Assembly: GCA_937124525.1 (NCBI GenBank) | Contig: CAKZLA010000056.1 | Coordinates: forward strand, 1 to 11,972 | Source: an uncultured Desulfobacterium sp. | Lineage (GTDB): Bacteria; Desulfobacterota; Desulfobacteria; Desulfobacterales; Desulfobacteraceae | Reading direction: 5' to 3' | Length of the DNA stretch: 11,972 nucleotides | Shown here: piece after piece, positions 4,400 through 11,972 of the stretch | Layout: each line of letters begins with the position of its first letter | Numbering within the stretch: position 1 is the stretch's first letter | Made by a program: the position numbers and the translations under genes | The notes under the pieces: model-generated | Databases searched by the model: none | The model's input: only the letters and a program-made list of their open reading frames with translations | Told to the model about the DNA's origin: nothing

Positions 4400-5989
4400 T
4401 CATTGTTCAGCGGCAAAGATAATGGACAAAAGCGCCCGGGGGCGGCTCATGGCAATATAGTGTTGACAACAATTCCCCTTTGAAACATCTGGGGGGGGAA
4501 GGTCAATGACGATAACCACTTCATTTTCAAGACCTTTAAACTGGAAAATCTGCGCAAAGCTGATCTTCTGGGGTGGAAAATTGCGCATGGAAAATTCATC
4601 AAGAACATTAATTTGCCGGGTGAATTCAGGAGAGAGAAGAGATGCCACAGAATCTTGATAGGGAAAGGGCGATAAGATGGTGATGTAGCTGTATGGAATA
4701 TTTCCAAAATCAATAATTTCCAAAAGCTCCTCTTCAAGTATTTTTACCTCATTCTCCTTTGAAGAACCGCTCTTCTTCCTTACCTTGGGGCCCGCTCCAG
4801 CCCCTGTAATTCCCATATCCACACCAAGGGACTGTTTGACGTTGTTAATAATATTTAAGGTATTCCGGCAATTCGTATTCAATGGTATTTTTGCAGGAAA
4901 AAGGCTTTCAAGAAAATCAATGGCCTTGGGCTCAGGCTTATTTGTTAATATGCCTGCCTGATTATTTGTATCATGAAATATACACCACTGTCCTTGTTTC
5001 AGCCCCCCCTTTAAGCTATGATCCAGCTGATCTAATTTTGATTGCTGAAAGATATCCTGGCCTTCATCCACGATCATGCCATCAAATTGATCCAGGCCTG
5101 CACGCCGGGTCTCAAGTTCAAGCGCATCGATATGCGTCACAGTCAGTCCAGGAATGGTAAATCGTGCTTCAAGGTATCTTTTTAACCATCTGGTACCGCA
5201 GGGCATAACCACTTTTTTGTTTTGATAAGTCCATCGCCTTGCCAGCTCCATGGCAAGAAAGGTTTTACCAGTCCCGGCACCCCCTGAGCAAAGGACTTTC
5301 TTATTTGCCTCAGCAATATCAACAAAGGCCATTTGATCCTGTGTTAATTTTACCACCCGCTCACAGACATTGCCAATTTGTCCGAATAAGGTCTGTACTG
5401 TTTCAAATTCCGGCCTCAAATAATCGTTTAATTGGGTAATGAGCCCATCATCCACACATTTTTTTGAGCGTTGTCTTTCCTCCCAGTACTCAAATAGCTC
5501 CTTGAGCCATTCTTCAAGATGGTTGAAGGATCGTGAATCAATCCATGTATGGTTGTCCCATTCCGCACCATTTTGATTCCAGTCACAATCCGGGAAAAGA
5601 ACCCCATATCCAATGGTCATTTGAGATAAAAAGTGATGGGAAAAATGAGATTTCAATTTGCACATCAACCCATGCAGGGCGGATTGCGCCTGTTTAAACG
5701 GGCCTTCCACGGAATGGGTGGTCACCCCATAGCCATTGGTGTATTGCCAGACCCCTTTTTGACACGCCACATGGCCGCCCTTTACCTCTAAAACAAAGAG
5801 TCCGGGTGTTCCGCAAATCAAAAAATCAATTTCACCAAACCGTTTGTATCCGTGGTTTGTGAGATTCAATGAGTGATAAGCGGTAAGCGGCATACCTGTG
5901 TTGTTATTGACAATATTTCTCAGTTGATCAAAGACTTTTTTTTCGGCCATACTGCTCGTCCCGTGGGGTGATGACGGGATCATTCTCAT
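4400..5989 (-). CDS. NERD nuclease domain fused to SF1 (UvrD/Rep-type) helicase
   Basis: This is a 529-residue two-part protein. Residues about 15-130 form a NERD (nuclease-related) domain of the PD-(D/E)xK type: GEIDFLI (52-58) with Asp55, followed by LFVLEVKGG (64-72) carrying the E-x-K pair Glu68/Lys70. Residues about 213-529 form a compact superfamily 1 helicase: the LTQDQ element (215-219), Walker A GGAGTGKT (236-243), Walker B IVDEGQD (306-312), motif III HDTNNQ (339-344), motif IV NCRN (373-376), motif V FQFKGLENE (482-490) and motif VI YIAMSRPRA (511-519). All key residues are kept, so both ATP-driven DNA translocation and DNA cleavage are plausible. The start overlaps the previous gene by ATGA (5986-5989), giving tight coupling; Met14 is an alternative start. 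It is the last gene of the operon and could serve as its effector nuclease. Confidence 0.85.
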   Translation of the reverse strand: MRMIPSSPHGTSSMAEKKVFDQLRNIVNNNTGMPLTAYHSLNLTNHGYKRFGEIDFLICGTPGLFVLEVKGGHVACQKGVWQYTNGYGVTTHSVEGPFKQAQSALHGLMCKLKSHFSHHFLSQMTIGYGVLFPDCDWNQNGAEWDNHTWIDSRSFNHLEEWLKELFEYWEERQRSKKCVDDGLITQLNDYLRPEFETVQTLFGQIGNVCERVVKLTQDQMAFVDIAEANKKVLCSGGAGTGKTFLAMELARRWTYQNKKVVMPCGTRWLKRYLEARFTIPGLTVTHIDALELETRRAGLDQFDGMIVDEGQDIFQQSKLDQLDHSLKGGLKQGQWCIFHDTNNQAGILTNKPEPKAIDFLESLFPAKIPLNTNCRNTLNIINNVKQSLGVDMGITGAGAGPKVRKKSGSSKENEVKILEEELLEIIDFGNIPYSYITILSPFPYQDSVASLLSPEFTRQINVLDEFSMRNFPPQKISFAQIFQFKGLENEVVIVIDLPPPDVSKGNCCQHYIAMSRPRALLSIIFAAEQ

Positions 5990-7605
5990 TGGATGCAGCC
6001 CAGGATTTTATGCAGGTCTTGACGAAGGCGGCCGCAGATATCCTGCTTTGACAACTCCCTGTCCAATTGTTTTAAAAATGATGGCATATCCACCTCATGG
6101 CTGATTTTTTTTTCCGCCCCGTCCATGATGATCTGAACACCTGAGTTAACCACTTTCAGCTGGTACACGCCTTTACCCAGATCAATGATGGTTTGAAGGC
6201 AATCCCATTTTTTGTGTTTTGACAGGTGAAGAGCGGCCTTTTTCTGTTTTGCGGTCCATTTGTCATTAATGGGTTTAAACAGGTCTCGAAAGATGGGTGG
6301 AAGAGGTGGGGCCGTTCCCACATTAATGCCGGTATTCCAGAATTGATGGGCCAGGGCCGCCATGCCATGGGTCACGGCATGCTGAAGGGGCCTTGTCGCT
6401 TTTAATTCATTGGGCAAAGCCAGCCACCCTTCCCTGGCGCCAAAGAGAATTGCCGTGGCGATGATGTCTGTGTCATTGAGTTTTTCATTGCGATATTCAA
6501 GCAGGCTCTGGCAATCATCCCTTAGAAAAAATAGAATGATTGCTCTGGAAAATGGTTTAGGGTGGCGATCCAGCAATTCTGATATGGTGCTGTCGGATGT
6601 GCCGCCCAAAGACTCCAGCTCTTCAATGAGGTTTTGAAGCGCATTTTTTCGGTTTTCATTGGTTGCAACATCTTGCCAGCTGATTACCACATTTTTTAGG
6701 AAATCAAATACAGCATCCCTGGCATCCATACCATGCCCCCGGTGGAAATCTGCAATGGCATTGACGGCACCCCAGAACATTTTTTCTGACAATGTCTGCC
6801 CAGTTGAGGAAATTGAATCATCCTGAGCCCATTGCCAGGGCCGGTGAATCAAAGGATCAACGGGTTCTTGTCCGGTATCGGTATGGGGATCAAAGGCAAA
6901 GTAAAAGGCAAGGGCTGCAGCACTGCTTCTATCTGCCATGCGGTGGAGCATTGCCATAATACCCCCTGCCGCAATGGCTCTATTAAAGGATGTCGGGAGG
7001 TCCTTTATCAGATCTCCTGCCCGGGGCCAGGGGAACGCCTCATGGGTCACAAACAGTTGTTTGTCCTGTTTTGTTTTTTTTGATGGTTGAAAAAGCGTTT
7101 TCTTCGTCTTTATCTGGAAAATTCGATGATCCACATTTATAAAATCATCGGCACTTTCCTTGAACTGGCGAATGACGGCCATGGATTCAAAATAGATCTT
7201 GTCCACCCAAAAAATGGGCAGTGGAGCCGGAATTATCAGGGCCGCTTCATTGCCATCCAGTTCGTTGGGGAATGAAATACCTTGCCGAACCCTTCCCTCC
7301 TGATCAATGGAGGTGACCGGTCCGGTCAAGCCTTTCAGATTGACCTGGGCAATACAGGGGATCAGGTGGGAGGCCTCCTCCTTTGCCATGTCAATTGCCC
7401 CGGCTGGAACGCTATGGGGGAAAAGAACAATCCGCCCCGGGAACAGGGATAAAACATCTTTATAATATTTATTGCCGAAGCCGCTTTCCGACAGGATCAG
7501 CCCGGCACCTATTAAATAATAGAGATTTAGATGATTGGTCACCAAATACCAGTCCGGTGATGGGATTCTGGGGGAGGAAGGTCGGTCTATTGGATTGTCT
7601 GTCAT
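5986..7605 (-). CDS. Unrecognised 539-residue protein of the DISARM-like operon
   Basis: I do not recognise this protein. No Walker motif, methyltransferase motif, HKD (phospholipase D) motif, signal peptide or clear transmembrane segment is visible. The N-terminal region (about 15-145) seems to be a separate alpha/beta domain: YLVTNHLNLYYLIGAGLI (20-37), an FGNKYYKD loop (43-50), GRIVLFP (57-63), then LIIPAPLPIFWVDKIYF (123-139). The first piece faintly recalls the H-x-T-x2-NL-x3-I-x2-GL start of DarT-like ADP-ribosyltransferases, but without the expected downstream catalytic Glu context I can confirm. Residues 205-470 are helical, with Ala-rich helices (SSAAALAFYFAFDP, 227-240). The end (470-539) looks like a short beta hairpin plus coil. 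The ATG has a GAGG just upstream that overlaps the stop of the preceding gene; the 3' end overlaps the nuclease-helicase gene by 4 bp. It is probably a system-specific component. Confidence 0.85.
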   Translation of the reverse strand: MTDNPIDRPSSPRIPSPDWYLVTNHLNLYYLIGAGLILSESGFGNKYYKDVLSLFPGRIVLFPHSVPAGAIDMAKEEASHLIPCIAQVNLKGLTGPVTSIDQEGRVRQGISFPNELDGNEAALIIPAPLPIFWVDKIYFESMAVIRQFKESADDFINVDHRIFQIKTKKTLFQPSKKTKQDKQLFVTHEAFPWPRAGDLIKDLPTSFNRAIAAGGIMAMLHRMADRSSAAALAFYFAFDPHTDTGQEPVDPLIHRPWQWAQDDSISSTGQTLSEKMFWGAVNAIADFHRGHGMDARDAVFDFLKNVVISWQDVATNENRKNALQNLIEELESLGGTSDSTISELLDRHPKPFSRAIILFFLRDDCQSLLEYRNEKLNDTDIIATAILFGAREGWLALPNELKATRPLQHAVTHGMAALAHQFWNTGINVGTAPPLPPIFRDLFKPINDKWTAKQKKAALHLSKHKKWDCLQTIIDLGKGVYQLKVVNSGVQIIMDGAEKKISHEVDMPSFLKQLDRELSKQDICGRLRQDLHKILGCIQ

Positions 7606-7612
7606 ACAAACC

Positions 7613-8791
7613 TCATGGATACTGTTTTAATATGTTCGTGTTTTTGGGTAAAATGCAATCGGCCGGGCAGCGCTTGCCTGATGATCTGAGCAGAATTACC
7701 TGATCCCTGGCCCGGGCCACCATGACATAGAAAAGGCGTTTCAGGCTGTCCTGGTCTTTGGATGGACAAAAATATGACTCGATATTTGCAAGGAAAACAT
7801 ACTCAAATTCCAATCCCTTGCAGGCCTGGGCATTGATCACCATGATGCCGCCTTCATGGAAATTGACGTGCTCCTGATGGTCGTAATGATAGGTTCTGAT
7901 GAAGGGGCTCCCATTGTCCAGGCTGATTTTTTCAGTGCCGCACTGCAACGCGTCAAAAAAAAGTTTTCTGACCTTGTTGTCGGGGGCAATGATACCGATA
8001 AGTTTTGAGGGCTCCCTGTCTGCCATTTTAAGAATTTTGTTAATCATCAATTCAAACTGGTTATTCTGGTAAGTAAAAAGCAGCGGCATCTTTGCTTTCC
8101 CACCGCTGTCCTGGGGAAGCGTTACTTCAGGGCTTGCTATGTCGCCTGTGTAAAATTCCCTGGCAAGCCTGGCAATGGGGTACTTGTTTCGATGATTTTC
8201 TTTTAATTCAATGACCTGTTCGTGTTTAATGCCAAGTTCAATCTCAAGATCCCTGCGACTGCTGTTTTTACCGGAAACAATCTGCTGGTGCTGATCGGCA
8301 ACCACAAAAAAATTCTCAAACCGGAGGCTTATCAGAACGCGATAGAAGTCCGGTGGCATATCCTGTCCTTCATCAATGATGATATATTCGGGCCTGGAAT
8401 CTGTTCCTTCCAATTGCCGGTCCAAAATCAGATTGGCCCCTTCCCAGTTAATATCCTGCCATGATGAACCGGGGGATGCCGCCACCCGGGGCACGGGTTT
8501 TTTGGCGATCTCCCAGAATAATTTAAAAAACCAGGCCATCCACTGGAAACAGGAAATTTTACTCCCGCCAAGATGGCAACTGGCTTCATGGAGCAGCTTG
8601 TTGAAAACAAGAAAAACATGGGGTTCTCCAGCCCTGGCATGCCGTCTTGCCCGAAGCAGAGCAAGCACGGATTTTCCGGTTCCAGGTCCACCAATTACCA
8701 GATGCTGACCTTTTTTGGGCAGGGCCCTGACATCTTCCTGTTCTTTTTTCAGCTCCTGGATGCCCGGCAGTTCAAATCGGCGTTCAGCCAT
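7613..8791 (-). CDS. Small SF1 (UvrD/Rep-type) DNA helicase/ATPase
   Basis: This 392-residue ATPase has the complete superfamily 1 motif set: Walker A GGPGTGKS (34-41), Walker B IIIDEGQD (137-144), motif III ADQHQQ (165-170), motif IV ENHRNK (198-203), motif V INAQACKGLEFEYV (319-332) with the K-G-L-E core, and motif VI FYVMVARARDQV (354-365). At half the length of UvrD it lacks large 1B/2B insertions and any nuclease domain. Its layout mirrors the helicase half of the NERD-helicase gene two places downstream, so the two may be old paralogues or partners. The ATG lies 4 bases after the drmB stop, with GGGAG about 8 bases upstream; the stop is 7 bp before the next start. Predicted role: ATP-driven DNA or RNA translocase of the defence operon. 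The substrate is unknown. Confidence 0.87.
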   Translation of the reverse strand: MAERRFELPGIQELKKEQEDVRALPKKGQHLVIGGPGTGKSVLALLRARRHARAGEPHVFLVFNKLLHEASCHLGGSKISCFQWMAWFFKLFWEIAKKPVPRVAASPGSSWQDINWEGANLILDRQLEGTDSRPEYIIIDEGQDMPPDFYRVLISLRFENFFVVADQHQQIVSGKNSSRRDLEIELGIKHEQVIELKENHRNKYPIARLAREFYTGDIASPEVTLPQDSGGKAKMPLLFTYQNNQFELMINKILKMADREPSKLIGIIAPDNKVRKLFFDALQCGTEKISLDNGSPFIRTYHYDHQEHVNFHEGGIMVINAQACKGLEFEYVFLANIESYFCPSKDQDSLKRLFYVMVARARDQVILLRSSGKRCPADCILPKNTNILKQYP

Positions 8792-8794
8792 ATC

Positions 8795-10642
8795 TCAGCT
8801 CCCATTTTTACTGGGTATTTCAGTTTGCAAAAAAGGAGGGATACCCTGGGCCGGGTCGTCTCCACTGCCTTTTATAAGCCCTCTGTCCAGCAAAACATTA
8901 CCATAGGTACAACTGGGTTCAGGTATAAGGGCGCAGGCATGGCAGGCGGCACGGTTTAAATACCCCGGTCCCTGCCCCTCATGTTCTGAGCACACCGGGT
9001 CCAGGGAGCACCACCGGGCATGATTGAACACATGGGCCAGAAGCTGCAGAAATCTTTTGGGCGTTGCCAGTTCCGAAAGCCCTCCCAATGATCCTTCAAC
9101 ATCCGGAACGGCCACATAAACAAGGATACCGCCCATGGGATCTTTTCCTGATTTGCTGTATATGCGTTCCTTTAACGAGGCGGCCGGATATCCTGCCACC
9201 GTTTCAAGCTGCCGGATCAAGAGGTGGGCAAGGGTGTGCAATAATATAAACCGTGGAGAGACAACAACCGGGGGATCCAACTTAATTCCGGATACCTTGA
9301 ATCTTTCCTCCAGGGGCAGGGTTCTTGACAGCACTTCCGGCGTATTTTCCCAATGGCTTAAAAGTGCTTCGTTCAATCGGAAAAAAATTCCTTCGCCATA
9401 TAATTCCAGGGCCGGCAGCCAGTCTTCCCGGCCGACAATATCCGGGGGGACAAGGGTGCCGTTAAGTCGCCTGAAACCCTTGAGCACAAGTATTTCTTTA
9501 AGGCGGGTCACAGCCGTAAGCTGGGCAACGGCATTCTGGATTTTCAAGGATTCCGATTCTTCTTCAAGACCGATGCTTTTAAATGCTTCCGTATGATACC
9601 GTGTGACAAAATCCTCATCATCAAAGAGGTTGGGAATGGGGTGAGTCAATGCCTGGTATTCTTTTTCAAGCAAAATACCCGGGGTAATGTGCTGGCCAAA
9701 AAACGGATATCCACCTTTAATCTTCCCGATGGCTGCTTTTACCTCTTCTGCGGTGCAGGTGAACTCATCGCCCAGGCGCATTAAAAGGCTTCTTTCCTGG
9801 AGGGGGTTCATTTTACGATCTATTTCCCTGCGCCACTGTGAATGGGTGTAAAGACGGTCCACCACGCTGCCCCTTCTGATACGTGATTCCGGTGGAATCA
9901 CAAGTGCACTGCTGGTCTGGGGGCTGTGAACCCGGGTATCGTTCACAGACAATACCTGGGCCGGTTCACTCTGCTGCTCCGGATTGTCAGTGTTCTCATC
10001 TACACCTTGTGCAAGCCACGGCTGGCGACGTAATGACCCATAGGAAGATTTAGATCCGGCATTAAATCCACTCCGGGCGTGGCATCGGCCGCAAACAAGC
10101 TCATATTTTGAACCTTGTGTTTCAATGAGCCTGAGATAAGGCTCATTCCAATCCGGTCGGCATTGCTTTTGATCTGGGCTGGCTGCATGGGAATGGGATA
10201 GACGATGCCATGGAACATCTGCCATGTGTCCGTCCGGATGAACAAACACCCAGGATACCTGCTCTAATTCCGGATGTTGTTCACATTTCTTGGATTCCAA
10301 GCGCCCTGGATGGTGATGTCGCCAAGGGTGGCAATACAGATGTCCACATTTTGGACAGCGCATCCATGAAGGAAACCTCATGGCAGGAATGCAAATACCG
10401 TCAACACTGCCATTTTCAAGTTCCCTGGCAATGGGGGGCTCACGAAGCTCCTGTCCAATACCCAGGGAACTTCTCACCTGATCAACATAGGGAATCAGGC
10501 GGGCGGCCACATGGCCGTTTCGATCGGTCCATTCCCGGATATCTTTGGGGGTTATTAAATATTCTGGTCCGCGAATCACAGACCCCACAGTACAATAGCG
10601 CAAAATGTGTGACAACCGGACAGGGATATGAATAGTGGTCAT
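8795..10642 (-). CDS. drmB: DrmB-like DUF1998 protein
   Basis: This 615-residue protein pairs with the helicase encoded just upstream. In DISARM, DrmB joins DrmA to form the DNA-sensing core. Features: an N-terminal zinc ribbon with CPKCGHLYC (96-104), further Cys at 120, and C-x2-C at 184-187; a middle helical region; and the C-terminal DUF1998 module, marked by LLHTLAHLLIRQLE (467-480), GGILVYVAVPDVEGSLGGL (504-522) and a final Cys cluster (Cys545, 551, 567, 570, 578) in the pattern typical of this family before the GNVLLDRGL end. This last cluster probably binds a second zinc. The gene starts 3 bases after the drmA stop with no good ribosome site, so coupled translation is likely. Length fits known DrmB proteins. 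Related DUF1998 proteins also occur in Dpd-type systems, so the DISARM label rests on the DrmA-DrmB pair. Confidence 0.85.
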   Translation of the reverse strand: MTTIHIPVRLSHILRYCTVGSVIRGPEYLITPKDIREWTDRNGHVAARLIPYVDQVRSSLGIGQELREPPIARELENGSVDGICIPAMRFPSWMRCPKCGHLYCHPWRHHHPGRLESKKCEQHPELEQVSWVFVHPDGHMADVPWHRLSHSHAASPDQKQCRPDWNEPYLRLIETQGSKYELVCGRCHARSGFNAGSKSSYGSLRRQPWLAQGVDENTDNPEQQSEPAQVLSVNDTRVHSPQTSSALVIPPESRIRRGSVVDRLYTHSQWRREIDRKMNPLQERSLLMRLGDEFTCTAEEVKAAIGKIKGGYPFFGQHITPGILLEKEYQALTHPIPNLFDDEDFVTRYHTEAFKSIGLEEESESLKIQNAVAQLTAVTRLKEILVLKGFRRLNGTLVPPDIVGREDWLPALELYGEGIFFRLNEALLSHWENTPEVLSRTLPLEERFKVSGIKLDPPVVVSPRFILLHTLAHLLIRQLETVAGYPAASLKERIYSKSGKDPMGGILVYVAVPDVEGSLGGLSELATPKRFLQLLAHVFNHARWCSLDPVCSEHEGQGPGYLNRAACHACALIPEPSCTYGNVLLDRGLIKGSGDDPAQGIPPFLQTEIPSKNGS

Positions 10643-10644
10643 GA

Positions 10645-11972
10645 TTATAGTTGTTTCAGTAATGCAATGTTTTCAACATTGCGCATGGATTGAAGCGTCG
10701 GCCATAACCCCTTTATTCTGTCGTCGTGGTTATGGAGCAATCTGTTTGCGTTATTTATTTTCTGGGGCGCTGAGTAGTGCAGACTGCGCTTGACGGATCT
10801 GCAATGGTCAGCGTGGCTCTTCCACTCCTGGACAAGCCTGTCAATGTGGCGTTCTACCTCCGGGCCGCGCTCTTTATCTGCCTGGGAACAGCGACGTTTT
10901 AATCGTTCAATCACCTGTTTTGTCATGGGCACATCCGGGTCAAACAGGCCCGCCTGTTTATTGTTAAGCAGGTGCGAACATCCATGGCGCAGGACAATGA
11001 CAAGGGCGGCATGGAGTGCCCTACGTCTTGACTGGAATGTATAGGGGGTAATGCTGGTGGGTTCCACAAATCGATAAAAGGATTCATGATAGGGGCGAAA
11101 ATGTTCATAGTGGGACAGGCTCCGGGCCTGGTCCCTGTAATAGTTTATAAACACCAGCCCCGGGACCTCGCTGCGTCCAACCCGGCTGCTGGCCTGAATA
11201 TATTCTGCAGTGGTAAGGGGCTGTCCGTTGATGATCATTAATGCCAGCCTTGAGACATCCAGTCCCACGGAAATCATATTGGTTGCCAATGCGGCATCAA
11301 GGCATTGATCATGATCCCTTGAAAGCGCCAGGCGTGAAAAAACCCGGGCATTTTCTTCCGCTGTTGACACACTGGTCAGCTGTGCCACCTGTCTGGGTAT
11401 GCGGTGTACCTGCAGGTGGGCCTCTTTTGCTTCTTTGGTTAACTGCTTGAAATAATTATTGACATCAACATTAAAAAGGTTGTGGCTGTTGCCCACCCCT
11501 TTCAGGCTGCCATGGTAAATCACCATGGTCCACCAGGCTTCCAGCAACGCCTCTTGGTCAACTTGTCCGGTGCTGAACAGGATTTCCGGTGCTGCAAGCA
11601 ATGCGGCTGCCAGGGGTGCCATGCATTGCTGACGATTGAGAGAGGGGGCCAGATACCCTGAATAGATGCGGCCGGGACGAACTTCCAGGGGAATGGTCCT
11701 GGCAAAAAAGGAATCGTCACAATTTAATCCCGGCGGGGGAAATATGGCCACTTCTTTTCCGTAAAGGCGTTTCACCTGCTCCCGGGCCATTCGAATGGTT
11801 GCTGTGGAGGCAATATACTTAGGGTGAACGCCCCTGTGAACCAATACCGTATCCAGTGCGGCTTCATAGATGCCGGCAATGGAGCCAAGAGCCCCTGAAA
11901 TAAGGTGTAGTTCATCCTGAATAATCAATTCTGGTGGCCTATTGCCGTGGGTGCCAAAAAATGAGTTTGTCC
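10645..11972 (-). CDS. drmA: DrmA-like SF2 helicase, 5' end beyond the window
   Basis: The reading frame is open to the window edge. The visible 442 residues are the C-terminal part, starting in front of the DEAH-type motif II (PPELIIQDELHLISG, with Asp-Glu-Leu-His). Then follow motif III as ASTATI, and in the second helicase domain ATNMISVGLDVSRLALMIIN (motif V) and YIQASSRVGRSEVPG (motif VI, with Arg as finger residues). The phrase QDELHLISG followed by LGSIAGIYE is characteristic of DISARM DrmA. The far C-terminus is helical and basic, ending in a region rich in Lys/Arg/His. Walker A and the N-terminal domain must lie to the right. A start at TTG 11926-11928 is rejected because it would remove motif I. 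As the most upstream gene seen, it could be preceded by further operon genes off the right edge. In DISARM, DrmA-DrmB binds DNA ends and unwinds or translocates. Confidence 0.87.
   Translation of the reverse strand, partial: TNSFFGTHGNRPPELIIQDELHLISGALGSIAGIYEAALDTVLVHRGVHPKYIASTATIRMAREQVKRLYGKEVAIFPPPGLNCDDSFFARTIPLEVRPGRIYSGYLAPSLNRQQCMAPLAAALLAAPEILFSTGQVDQEALLEAWWTMVIYHGSLKGVGNSHNLFNVDVNNYFKQLTKEAKEAHLQVHRIPRQVAQLTSVSTAEENARVFSRLALSRDHDQCLDAALATNMISVGLDVSRLALMIINGQPLTTAEYIQASSRVGRSEVPGLVFINYYRDQARSLSHYEHFRPYHESFYRFVEPTSITPYTFQSRRRALHAALVIVLRHGCSHLLNNKQAGLFDPDVPMTKQVIERLKRRCSQADKERGPEVERHIDRLVQEWKSHADHCRSVKRSLHYSAPQKINNANRLLHNHDDRIKGLWPTLQSMRNVENIALLKQL

Noticed and set aside
4262..4483. 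Rightward 73-residue frame in the spacer
   Set aside because: Its 3' part is antisense to the intact motif VI region of the NERD-helicase gene, and nothing supports it as coding.
5986..7605. Assignment of the 539-residue protein as DrmC (phospholipase-D fold)
   Set aside because: No HxKx4D motif occurs in the sequence, and its length and layout do not fit a PLD nuclease.
8376..8959. Several rightward frames of 80-130 residues opposite the SF1 helicase and drmB
   Set aside because: All are antisense to genes with complete conserved motifs and contain no recognisable domains of their own.

Overview
The window holds two unlike blocks that meet at about position 4180-4400. The left third (1 to about 4180) is the distal part of a chromosomal integron cassette array. 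The right two thirds (4400-11972) is a leftward operon of five genes that looks like a variant DISARM-type anti-phage system. No rRNA, tRNA or housekeeping gene fixes the host. The moderate GC, the attC style and the operon content fit an environmental Gram-negative, perhaps a sulfate-reducing Desulfobacterota member. That is a guess, not a finding.

Cassette array. Four full attC sites of about 127-131 bp (741-870, 2087-2216, 2752-2878, 3380-3510) and the right end of a fifth (up to 81) are visible. The strongest proof is internal. For every complete cassette, the first bases after the upstream attC are exactly complementary to the R'' box of its own attC: GTTGGCC/GGCCAAC, GTTAGCT/AGCTAAC, GTTAAGT/ACTTAAC and GTTGGGC/GCCCAAC. 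The cassettes are: (0) a 789 bp cassette without a convincing gene, carrying three diverged stem-loop units; (1) a secreted protein with a fibronectin-III-like end, followed by a 146 bp MITE with perfect 19 bp terminal inverted repeats and an 8 bp target duplication; (2) a HEPN-like protein whose last residues are encoded by the attC; (3) a GNAT acetyltransferase; (4) a DinJ/YafQ toxin-antitoxin pair with its own strong promoter. The array reads rightward, so the integrase gene and attI should lie to the left, outside the window. After cassette 4 only a short, degenerate attC-like hairpin is seen.

Defence-like operon, read right to left: DrmA-like helicase (5' end cut by the window edge), DrmB (DUF1998, zinc-binding), a small UvrD/Rep-type SF1 helicase, a 539-residue protein I do not recognise, and a NERD nuclease fused to an SF1 helicase. 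Gaps and overlaps are only -4 to +7 bp, so they are very likely co-transcribed and translationally coupled. DrmA plus DrmB is the core of DISARM. The usual third core gene drmC (phospholipase-D fold) does not follow drmB, and no methyltransferase is visible. Two SF1 helicases, one with a nuclease domain, and the unknown protein stand in their place. This is the best candidate here for an undescribed system. Methylase or other partner genes could still lie beyond the right edge, upstream of drmA.

The last cassette and the operon converge on a spacer of about 285 bp that holds only short hairpins.
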